A stretch of 48,699 bases of DNA. Origin: Chromera velia. Taxonomy: Eukaryota > Sar > Chromeraceae. The translations under genes and the position numbers were made by a program. Positions 40,185 through 48,699 of the stretch are shown here, one piece after another. The stretch covers positions 1-48,699 of the forward strand of contig JAHBMJ010005756.1 of NCBI GenBank assembly GCA_018398765.1, written 5' to 3'. Each line of letters opens with the position of its first letter. Position 1 is the first letter of the stretch. The notes below the pieces were generated by a model. The model did no database searches. It saw only the letters and a list, made by a program, of their open reading frames with translations, and was not told the DNA's origin.

Positions 40185-41179
40185 GAGTTTTCATGGGGTG
40201 TTTAAAGCAGGAGTTCTTTGAAGGGATGGAAGACGTGCGGGATGCACCTCTGCACAATTAAAGTCTTTCTGATTAAAAGGATAGCCTTTTTTCAATGAAA
40301 GAACTGAAGGGTTTCGAAGGTTCTGCCCTGCATCCCCTTTGTCTCTTTTCTCTCTCTTTTGATTGTCCAACCTGTTGTGAGGCCGCGATTGATCAGCTGT
40401 ATCAGGGTGATCGAAGTCACGCCTATTTTCGTCGCTGGTAGTCGTAAGATGGAACAAATCGACAAACTAGGTTAGATCCGCCTCTTATATATGGGGACGC
40501 GGCATGTATGAAAAAACCTTCAATCATCACGAACCCTCGATATAATAAATCCCAAATCGCATCCTGTGATGAAATTGCAAAATTCAAGTGTATGCGGTAT
40601 ATATGAATATAAGCCTTGAATATTATCAATCTCGTCAGTTTGCCCATATTTTTTTCTTTTTTTGCATTTTATTAATAACTCTACTTTATTCTACTTTATT
40701 GATCGTTAAATGCGAAAAAAAAAAAATCAAACCATATACAATACAATATACATACGTACTATTTTATTTTGCTGCGCATATATATACCGCGTTGGATCGA
40801 CTGACGATGATAATATGGCCCCGGAAAGGAGTTCTGACCGGGGCCCTGGGCCCCTGGCCAACCCTGCATGGACGGATCGAGAGACGTCTGTGACACACTT
40901 CTTCTTGAAGAGAGGAGCCCTCTGAGGCAAAGACATGCAAAGACCTGATCGACAATTGCAGTTGAGATGCCCTCTCTGTAACTTCGCGATGAATAACAGA
41001 CATTGACGAGTGCAAAGAATCAAATCCACGAGATTACTTCCAGTGTTGATTGTTCCTCACAAAGTACTTCGTTCCTCCACTTGTTCTTGACTCTCTGATT
41101 TTTCTTCTGTACTAGCTAGCTTCTCCGGAAGCCAGTGCCGGACTCTCACTGCTTCACTCTTGCTGCACCAGTGCTCAGG
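40185..41179. other. Spacer upstream of the Cys/His-repeat gene
   Basis: Contains repeat family C copy 2 (40365-40527), an AT-rich stretch (40530-40790) and a GC-rich stretch with GGGGCCCTGGGCCCC-like palindromes (40815-40870). No open frame with coding character was seen. The last 150 bases are the likely promoter and 5' leader of the next gene. No TATA box was identified. Confidence 0.55.
40365..40527. repeat. Dispersed repeat family C, copy 2 (163 bp)
   Basis: Direct-orientation partner of 29194-29356, the same length and about 93% identical by eye. Confidence 0.88.
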
Positions 41180-43672
41180 ATGTCAATAGCATCGGTGTCG
41201 GACATCCTTCACAAGGCAGTCTCGTCAGTCTTCCCGCACAATGTCGACGATGAGTTCCGAAAGTGGAAGGGGGTGCTGGACAGCTGGGGCGTTAGAACGT
41301 GAGTCCAAGACCGATCGGTCGATCAGAGAATCCGGAGATATAGAATTTTGTTGTTCCTGAGGGTCGATCACAGAGTGCTCAGTGTGTGCACAGAAGAAAC
41401 AGGTGGAAATCGTGGAAAAGAGGGAAAAATCAGATCTTTCGGAAAGGTACAAGATGAAGTGTCTGTATGGGACAAACTGTTGCAGAGAGTGTTGTGAAGA
41501 AAGAATGTTGCACTGTACACTCACCGTCACTCAGACAGAGTGCTGAATGCCATTGTTGTTGTCTTTGTTATCCAGGGTTTGCTCTGGAGGTTGCACCTTC
41601 TTTGCAGCCACTCGTTGTTATTACCTGTTGGGAAGCGATACGGTTGTCTGTTGATTTCCCTGTGAACTTCCTCTTCTTGTCTCCCTGCGTGCAGAGTTGA
41701 CGTTCTTCGCCTCTTCGCTGAGACCAGAGCCCTGTACACTCTCGGGATGCAGCAGCCTCTCGTGCTTGCCCTCATGTCTCTTCTTGCCGTCTCTGCTCAA
41801 CAAGAGGAGGCGGCAAGGTCTGCAGCAGCCCAACAACAGCAGCAGCAGCAGCAGCCCAGAACCCCCGCTCGACAACAACAGCAGAGACAATCAGTACAGG
41901 GCACCCCCGGCTCTGCGCTCTCGTCTTACCCCTATGGATACACCGGCCACCCCGGAAGCGCGGGCCGTGCTTCGGCGCCGTCGCATATGAACGATCAGGG
42001 GCGAATGCGACGGGGGGAGGTTGCAAGTAGGAGGGTGGTCGGATCCCATCAGCCTGTTGGTTCGAGTGCGTATACAGATTTGGGGGATTTGGGGTTTGCG
42101 GACTCGTCAGGGAGGGGGACTCGGCGGGCTGAGTGTGAGCACGGAAAGAGACGGGATCAGTGTAAGACGTGCGGTGGGACGTCGATATGCGATCATGGGA
42201 GGAGGAAGTTCTACTGCAAGGACTGCAGTGGGGGGGGGACTGCCACGTGCGAGCACGGACGCGCTGCCAAAGGCCGTTTTTGCCGCCTGTGCGCGACGAA
42301 CCCTCTGTGGGCCTGTCCGCACGGTCGGCACAAGACGTTTTGCAAAGACTGCAAGACGAATAAGTTTTGTCCGTGTGGAAAAGAGAGACGTCGTTGCAGA
42401 GAGTGTGGGGGCTCTGGGTTGTGTGAGCACGGTCGGCAAAAGTACCATTGCCGAATCTGTGGGGGGGGATGGTTGTGCGAGCACGACAGGCCTAGATACT
42501 ACTGCAAAGAGTGTGGTGGGTTGGGAATATGTGAACACGGGAAGAGGAAGCAGCAGTGCAAAGAGTGTGGGGGGGGTTGCCCTCACGGCAAGACCTCTGC
42601 CTACAGATGCAAGGATTGTGGGGGGTCGGGTGTGTGCATTCACGGCAAATACAAGTTTGCCTGCGCGGAATGCAAATTGCTCCCGAGAACAAACACCGCA
42701 GGGCCGAGGGGAGCCAAGAGGAAGCTAGGAGATGCGGTCTCCCAACGCGCATTTGCTCCATCGCAGTACCCGATGCTGTCGGACAGTGTGCTGGCAGGAG
42801 CAGCAGTGGCTGCGGCGACGGGGGTGGTCCCGGAAATCCCGCAACCGCCCTCGCAGCGTCGCAGAACGTTGTGTAGACACCAGCAGGAAATCCTGACGTG
42901 TGAGGAGTGTAAGTACAATCTGTGTATTCACGGCAAAAAGGAAAGGGGGAGGTTTTGCAAAGAGTGCAAGGGGATTGGCACTTGCGAGCACGGGAGGACA
43001 AAGTATTATTGCAAGGAATGTGGAGGCGACGGAATTTGCCTTCATGGCCGCAGACGCACACTGTGCAAGGACTGTGGTGGTCGATCCATCTGTGCCCATG
43101 GAAAGCGGCGGGTACTGTGCAAGGATTGTGGGGGGTCAGGCTTGTGCATTCACGGCCGCCGTAAACCCGTGTGCAGGGATTGTGGGGGGGGTGGTATCTG
43201 CGAACACGGTCGCAAAAGAACGTATTGCAGAGACTGTGGGGGTGGTGGAATGTGTGAGCATGGAAAGAAAAGAAATGTCTGCAAGGACTGTAACCCAACC
43301 CTTGACATCAGACGCACCCGCGCCACCCCCAGGACACATTACGGCATAGCAGCAGGTGCGGACTCGTCCTCTGTCCCTGCCCCTGCCCCCCTCCCCGCAT
43401 ATGCACCCCCAGGAGGGTACGCTCCTTCAGGGGCCCCCCTCACTGTCAATGCAGCTGCCGCAGTTGCCGCCGCGGCTGCAGCTGCGGCAGCACCAGCACC
43501 GGCCCCCCCTGCTGCCGTCTCCCCCCCTGGCGTCGGTGTCGAGCAGGTGCAGATGGGGGGCCTGGGAGGTCCCCCCGATCAGCAGGGTCTCCCGATGATG
43601 GCGGCAGAGTCCCATGAGGGGCGGGGGGGGATGACGGGAACAGATGGGTATCAGGGGGAGGCGGGGGCGTGA
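41180..43672 (+). CDS. Cys/His-repeat protein, 18 CxHG...CxxCGG units
   Basis: Two exons, 41180-41298 (donor GTGAGT, phase 2) and 41695-43672, give 698 residues. The N-terminus (about 1-75) is a helical region (SDILHKAVSSVFPHNVDDEF, then RKWKGVLDSWGVRTVDVLRL) that could be a small helical-bundle domain. A Gln-rich and Gly/Ser-rich linker follows. From 42134 there are two blocks of repeats, ten then eight, of the form C-x-H-G-x2-[KR]-x3-C-x2-C-G-G-x-G. A linker at about 42690-42860 separates the blocks. Each unit supplies three Cys and one His, suggesting serial zinc binding. Unit 5 has CPCG instead of CxHG and units 10-11 are diverged. The C-terminus is Pro-rich with a poly-Ala run and a Gly-rich end. 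Similar CxHG repeat proteins are, to my knowledge, widespread but uncharacterised in algae and oomycetes. The molecular function is unknown. No transmembrane segment; no signal peptide seen. Confidence 0.88.
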
Positions 43673-43705
43673 GGGGTGGTCCTTTCTGGACCCCGTGTGC
43701 GCGTC

Positions 43706-43708
<3 letters not shown>

Positions 43709-43739
<31 letters not shown>

Positions 43740-43780
43740 TGTGTGTGTGTCTGAGTGTGTGTGTGGGTGTGTGTGTGTGT
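43709..43780. repeat. (GT)n microsatellite
   Basis: GT dinucleotides with a few GA/GG interruptions, about 35 bases after the stop codon of the Cys/His-repeat gene. Confidence 0.95.
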
Positions 43781-44815
43781 TCATTTTGTGAGGGTGGGAA
43801 GGGCAGTTTGGAGGTACTTTGGGATCGGTGGAGGCGAGGGAAGAGAGAAATCGTTTCGCTTGTCTCTCTTTCCGTCGATCTCACTATCAGGGGCAGATTT
43901 GGACAGGGGAAAGGGAGGGAGAGGTCTCGAAATGTTTTTGGCTGGCCTTCCTTCTCCTCTCCTTTCCGTTATCGGGTGGGTGTAAATAGATCATAGACTT
44001 CCTAGTTGGATGCAATAGCCTGCTCGTCTGTTTTCTGTCCGGTGACCGTCTTCACTCACGTAATTGATTCTCTTTCCCTTGCTCGCTGTCATCACTTTAT
44101 CCACCCTTCTTGTCTGTCTTCCCCCTCTCGTCCACAGGAGATTGCTTTCTCATACACGAGAAGGAAGTCCTGTCTGTCCGTCTAGGTGTGATTGATTCAC
44201 CATCCTTCCTATCTTCCAGGCTCCCCCCACCTTTTTTTCCCCCTCCGGTCCTGCCTCCCTTCTCTCGACTTTCTTCCAGTGAACGTGTGTCGCTGCTGGT
44301 CCTCGGTAGAGTCGGAGGGTGGAGTGGTCTCTCTCTCTCTCTCCCCGCCCCCCTCCCCCTACCCTGTAAATTGCTGATTGATTAAGTCAAACCAGTCCAC
44401 GCATAAGTACCGGGGATGAGGGAACAAAGAGGGAACGCGCTCGGATCCTTGCATGTCTCTTCATTTCTTTTCGCCCCCCCTTGAGACTTCTGCTCGTTGC
44501 CGATCCGCCTTTCCCCCCACACAGAAGAGGAGAAAGAAGAAAGGGGAGGAGGAGGGAGGAGAGACCGTTGAGACTTGTCAGAGAGAGGTGCACAACTGCG
44601 TTTAGTCCTTCCCTCCATTTTTTTGTTCCTTCTCTTTCTTTCTTTCTCCTCAAGAAAGAGGAAAAGAAGACAGGGGGGGGAGCCAGGGTACACGCGAAGA
44701 TCCGGAGAGCGGGAGAGAGAAGGGGCGGGATGGAAAGAGAACGAATTGGACAATCTCTCATGCAGTCAATGAGAGGGGAGGGAGGGAATCATGCGACTCG
44801 ACTGGTGGGGTAATT

Positions 44816-44818
44816 TAT

Positions 44819-44849
<31 letters not shown>
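44816..44849. repeat. (TTTC)n microsatellite
   Basis: About eight TTTC units. Confidence 0.92.
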
Positions 44850-44992
44850 GCTAGACAAATTGTCCTGCCTCTCTGGTACGTGCACAGAAAGAAGTTTTTC
44901 TTCGTTCGATCTTGTGCACTTGCGTGGGTCCGCTCTCCTGTGGACTCACACAGACAGAAAAGATTGTCAGAAGAGGAGGTGAACAGTCCCAT

Positions 44993-44997
<5 letters not shown>

Positions 44998-45030
<33 letters not shown>
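44998..45030. repeat. (GA)n microsatellite
   Basis: About sixteen GA units. Confidence 0.92.
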
Positions 45031-45670
45031 TGCGCGTGTGGGGCCGTGGAGGTTCATGGATCTTTCTTCTTCGCCCCCTTCTTAAGTCTCTCTCTGTCTC
45101 TTCGTCTCCGCTTTTCCGTGCGGGTCTTTAGACTCGTCTGAGTGCTGCCATTCATTTTCACGCGTTTCGCCCCCTTCGTGTGTGTAATCGTCCATCCATT
45201 CGCTTTTGGGAACACGACCGGGGGTTCGCTTGGGTTTGCATCCGGTGTTTGCATGTGTGCAATGCACATTGTGCCTGTGACAGTTTTTAAATCCAGAATT
45301 CGGAGTGAGGGGAGGATAGGGAGAGACGGATGGTTGACTGGCTGTGACGAGAAGAGGGTAGGGAACGAGTGACTTTCAGTGTACGCCGTCTCCGACCTGC
45401 TTTCTTCGTTCCTTCCTTGCTGTCGGAAGGAAAGCGGAAGCGAAGAAGCAGGAACGCGGGACAGGTCATGCAAGGGGGAAAGAGGAGCTTTGAGCAATGC
45501 CCTTAGAAGAAGGGACTGGTCCGCTGGGATGCGCATGTGCGTTCAGGTGAAAGGGGTCGCTCTTCTCCGCATGGGATAGCTAGAGCAGCATCATGCAGAG
45601 GCAGACTTAGACCGCCCTCTTGTGAGAACATTCGTACACAATGTTCGTTTCTAGGTTCATTTGCTATCTT

Positions 45671-46875
45671 GTACATAGTGGCGTTAGCTGTAATGTAGGA
45701 ATAGAGGAACAATCTGAATAGTTACGGTAAAATTAGTTACAAAAAAAACGTAACTTCACGTTTTCTTAAAATGGGTCTATATCTTACATTAAAAACGTAA
45801 CTTTAAGATTTCAAGGCCTATAGTCCCCCGCGTGCGGCCTTCATTGCGCGCGCGTCGATCGTAGCCTAGATCGCAGCACGTATATATGCGCATCAATGGA
45901 TACAAACACGACCGCGATTCATACATACACATGCATACATGCATTGTTGAATTAATTATCGATATAATTAATTGCATGCATGCATGCATGAAAATATTGA
46001 AAAGATGAGTCTTAGACAACAAACATACTTATAATTGAGAAACGGACCCGTGGATCCCCCCTCCCAGACCCCCAGATAACCCAGTAGCCGAACCCCCCAC
46101 GTAAGGCCTGGAGGCAGGTCTGGTACGCAGATGACGCGTCCTGCCTCGGCAGGCTCGTGATAATCAGGGAATGGTACCACACAATGCTGAGGAGGAGTCC
46201 GGCCACAGGCTACTTCCCCAAGCCCGATAAAACAATTCTTGCAGTCCCTGCACGGTTTATGGAAGATAGTTAAAGAAAAAAAGAGGGTGTTTACCGAGTT
46301 TTTACCCAAGAAAGAGGGGGGAAAGGGAATGATCATACTAGTAACAGGGTGCAGACTCCTAGAAGGATTTGTGGGAGATAAAAAGGAGAAAGAGAAGTGG
46401 GTGGGAAAGAAGGTAGAAGAGTTCGTGAAAAGAATGGAGAGAGTGGCTGAAGCAGCTGTGCACGCACCCCAGAAAGCGGATATGGCTAGGTACACGGCGT
46501 ACGTTAAATCACAACAGAGGGAGTGAGGGTTCCTGCAGAAGGTCACACATCCAAGCGGGGAACAGTTTGATCCCCTCAAGATAGCCATTTGGCTCTGTTA
46601 AACTTAAACGTTATATAAACAACGATTGTTGCATCAAATCTGTATTTCTAAATTAGTTATGAATGAGTTTACAATCAGTTGATGCAACTTTATAGTTAAC
46701 GCTTGTTGTTTAGGTGTTTTCCCACCTACCTAAGGATAACTTTGCATAAATTACGCCCTTAACCGTAACATATACATTTCAGCTTATGTTACATACCATA
46801 TAAAACGTAACATAGCCCTTCGGGCCATATATATGTAACAAAGTTATATTAGTTACGGCTAACGCCACTATGTAC
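45671..46875. mobile_element. TIR-flanked element (1205 bp) with 6-bp duplication, carrying an RT fragment
   Basis: The left end GTACATAGTGGCGTTAGC is exactly mirrored at the right end (GCTAACGCCACTATGTAC). Both ends are bracketed by TATCTT (45665-45670 and 46876-46881). Subterminal regions share ACGTAACTT/ATGTTACG-type motifs, and one subterminal hairpin (GCCCTTCGGGC, 46815-46825) is present. The interior holds a GC-rich part, TGCATGCATGC words and a degraded reverse-transcriptase segment. The superfamily is not certain; 6-bp duplications are unusual among TIR transposons. Confidence 0.75.
46085..46601 (+). pseudogene. Degraded reverse-transcriptase fragment (YADD type)
   Basis: The plus frame reads KAWRQVWYADDASCLGRL, then an REWYHTMLRR helix, then GYFPKPDKTILAV. 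The YADD box is the RT active-site motif, and the following G-Y-F-P-x-x-x-K-T segment is typical of one retroelement RT lineage found in many protists and invertebrates. Around 46240-46260 the reading shifts to another frame: TGCRLLEGFVG, VEEFVKRMERVAEAA, a TGA at about 46524, and FLQKVTHPSGEQFDPLKIAI, ending TAA. A frameshift, an internal stop and loss of all upstream RT fingers and any RNase H show it is dead. The plus frame explains the overlapping 206-codon minus frame as a shadow. Confidence 0.72.
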
Positions 46876-47618
46876 TATCTTAAAATCTTTTTCCTGCAGT
46901 GCTGGAGTATACTGCTATACCGGGTACCACCTCTTATCTTGTTTAGGTCTGCAAGCCTCTTTTCAACTTACTTGAATTCAGACTCTCAATAAACAGAGTC
47001 ACAACTTGGCCTACAACTTCTCCCTAGTTTTTTTTGATTTAAAAACACTGTAACACAGAGTGATTAAAAAACTAGTTAAAAAATAATTAAATGCTTTATT
47101 GAATGAAAATTAAGGCAAATAACCAGTGGAGAAATAATAAATAAATGATGCACTGATGAAGTAGCTGTTATGTAGTTATTATGCATATCGATAAACGAGA
47201 TCAATTTGTTCTCAACGTATATCCATGTATCTCTACGTTACTCCACATCTATCTACATCATTTTTAAGTTTTTCAAAAACTCATTATAACATTTTTTTTT
47301 ATCGACGATTTCAATTTTGCAAATTTCACAAACTTTGGAGTACTTTGGAGTAATGGCGTTTTTTAGAGCATTTCATAAGCTTTCAAGATTGCTGAGGGAG
47401 CCCAAGGCCAGGCCGTATGGCGCCCTGCATATGCGCCCTCCGACACCAGGGGGGGGGATATAGGGCAAAGGGGGGTCCCCCTCCGGGGGGAGGGGGGCGG
47501 AGGGCGGCGCATGTAGGGCACCATGCATGTGGCGCCCCTAGCCTCGGGCTCCACTATTAATACAAGTCAGACTCAGTCTTTCGATCCTCATTCAACTCTG
47601 CCCAAAACATTCTCTCAG
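46876..47618. other. AT-rich spacer with a G/C-rich hairpin
   Basis: AT-rich with no open frame up to about 47390, followed by a GC-rich foldback (47413-47525), then the leader of the next gene. Confidence 0.6.
47413..47525. repeat. GC-rich foldback, about 110 bp
   Basis: The left arm (GCGCCCTGCATATGCGCCCT then CCG) pairs with the right arm (CGGAGGGCGGCGCATGTAGG then GC) around a loop of G and C homopolymers. It may be a small MITE or a structured regulatory element. Confidence 0.65.
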
Positions 47619-48553
47619 CAATGTTGAAAGCTTAATTGTGAAGTGCTCCAAAAAAAGCCTGAAACCGGTGTCTGAGCTGGTGACTCTGTATGTTTGTCTG
47701 CCAGAGGGATTTTGTGAGTTGCCTCCTTTTTCGGAGTCTGCTCTCGAGCCTGGTTTCCTGCCTGGCTCTGTTTATATGAAAGAAGTTTTCTGTTTTTCTA
47801 CTGTAGAGCATCTTACTGAAATACTCCAGTTTTTTGCACTTGCGAGTGAGTACCGGAATATGAGTGGTGATAGAGCTTCGGACAAAATCGCGCGGCTGCA
47901 CTTTGCTGTCTCTCTCCATCAGTTGCCTTGCCACTTGCTGGTTTCTCCAGCCGTTTCACATTTACCTTCATCAAAACTCCTCATTTGAGTGATAAATAAT
48001 TCCTGTTCTTGTTTACGCTGCTGCAGGCCATGAGAGCAAAATTAAGGAGATACGCAAGAGCGGCCCTAAGAAGAAGGCTTCGCTAACGGGTGTCCAACGA
48101 CATAAGCCCAAGACCCTGCCCCCCTTCCTCAGAACTTTTGAATACAATCATCTGTTCACTTCTGAATTCCTTCCCGGAGCTCCTATTTTTAAGTATCAAA
48201 ATCTTTCCGGCACCCATAGAGCTGATCTTGGTCCGAATCGGGGAGACTGCACACCCATCGAGCCCCTGGAAGGTGACTTCCCCATTCAAGACGAACATCA
48301 GAGCTGCGTGGGCCTTGCCTGCCGACTGCAGCCAGGAGACAAGTGACACCTTTTTTTGCGTGCCGAGGGTGTGTTACGAGACTTCCCAATCAACCAAATT
48401 GACCGTCTACTCCAACTTAGCAGCGATAACCTCCGCTGGGTGCTGGGGTCCGACCCTCTCTCCGACTTGAAGGCTTCATTCCTGGATTTGTTCCCCCAGC
48501 TCTTCAAGGATATGCAAGAAGAGACGCAAGCAGGGACCAGACAGCAATCATAA
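47619..48553 (+). CDS. Unassigned gene, partial 5' end, with in-frame TGA
   Basis: Exon 47619-47845 (acceptor CTCTCAG; VSELVTLYVCLPEG, then FLPGSVYMKEVF, then LTEILQFFALA; donor GTGAGT, phase 1) joins in phase to 48027 onward (acceptor GCTGCAG; SHESKIKEIRKSGPKKKA, then FEYNHLFTSEFLPGAPIF, then CVGLACRLQPGDK). A TGA follows at 48344-48346. The same frame then continues HLFLRAEGVLRDFPINQIDR and a helical stretch (SDLKASFLDLFPQLFKDM) to a TAA at 48551-48553. Either the protein ends at the TGA, a small intron (for example GTGGGC at 48308 to the AG before GGTGTG) removes it, or the stop is a mutation or error. No ATG opens the first exon, so a 5' exon is missing. No family recognised. An overlapping 88-codon minus frame is also open but lacks splice support. 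Confidence 0.5.
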
Positions 48554-48699
48554 CCACTTGCGCAGGGGGACGTGACAGCGATCCAACGGATACGGATAGA
48601 GTGCCGCCTGACTCGTCAGTCAGTCAGAGATTGAAGTGGGGCCACAGTCGATTCTGAGAGGTGGAAAGATATTGGAGAGAAAGATGCGTGCGCATACTC
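48554..48699. other. Window end, no feature seen
   Basis: Probable 3' flank of the preceding gene; nothing recognisable. Confidence 0.5.

Larger units (their letters stand above)
43673..45670. other. 3' flank and spacer, simple-repeat rich
   Basis: Begins with the 3' flank of the Cys/His-repeat gene. (GT)n occupies 43709-43780, (TTTC)n 44816-44849 and (GA)n 44998-45030. Many open frames exist on both strands, but all are pyrimidine- or purine-rich low-complexity shadows. No gene is called. Confidence 0.6.

Noticed and set aside
42107..43298. Minus-strand and alternative plus-strand open frames across the Cys/His repeats
   Set aside because: The regular repeat keeps other frames open by chance; only the plus frame has the ordered Cys/His pattern and a phase-matched upstream exon.
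43356..45600. Numerous Pro/Ser- or Arg/Glu-rich frames downstream of the Cys/His-repeat gene
   Set aside because: They are products of pyrimidine- or purine-rich low-complexity DNA on opposite strands.
45968..46588. 206-codon minus-strand open frame
   Set aside because: It is antisense to the reverse-transcriptase fragment, which has recognisable YADD and GYFP motifs on the plus strand.

Overview
The window reads as nuclear DNA of a GC-moderate, intron-rich protist. Coding sequence is cut into many short exons by introns of about 60 to 900 bases. The introns use GTCAGT or GTGAGT-like donors and nearly always end in TGCAG. They are stuffed with simple repeats such as (TGTC)n, (GT)n and (CA)n. 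There are no operons, no ribosome binding sites and no bacterial gene packing. Runs of N sit inside G or C homopolymers, as in a draft assembly. A chromerid alga such as Chromera velia fits well, given the intron style, the abundant TGCATGC words, a starch-binding protein and heavy repeat load. That is an inference, not a proof.

Layout, left to right. (1) Bases 1-8061, plus strand: the 3' part of a large multi-exon gene for a proline/serine-rich, mostly disordered protein of about 1,600 visible residues. (2) 8062-10600: AT-rich spacer without a convincing gene. (3) About 11.2-13.8 kb, minus strand: a phase-consistent multi-exon gene whose first visible exon resembles the Eaf6 (NuA4) coiled coil. 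It is interrupted and flanked by two palindromic MITE-like elements. (4) 14727-21727, plus strand: the best gene of the window, a 13-exon SNF1/CAMK-like protein kinase of 562 residues with low-complexity tails. (5) 21.7-24.4 kb: spacer containing an AT-rich island with a 525-bp hAT-like MITE with a perfect 8-bp target duplication. (6) 24.4-25.4 kb: unassigned plus-strand exons. (7) 27.6-28.8 kb: a minus-strand coding region, broken by an N, whose 5' part is tandemly duplicated. (8) 30964-32404, minus strand: a small four-exon conserved-looking gene. (9) 34331-36735, plus strand: a CBM20 starch-binding-domain gene with in-frame TGA and TAG codons. (10) 37622-40184: an LTR-flanked retroelement with a target duplication and no recognisable pol. 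(11) 41180-43672: a two-exon gene for a 698-residue protein with 18 Cys/His repeats. (12) 45671-46875: a TIR-flanked element carrying a degraded reverse-transcriptase fragment. (13) 47619-48553: the partial end of a further plus-strand gene.

The genes share no obvious pathway. They look like ordinary neighbours in a repeat-rich eukaryotic chromosome. The most unusual items are the 18-repeat CxHG protein, the stop-interrupted CBM20 gene and the reverse-transcriptase fragment captured inside a TIR element. All exon models were assembled by eye from splice signals and reading-frame phase, so boundaries may shift when transcripts are consulted.
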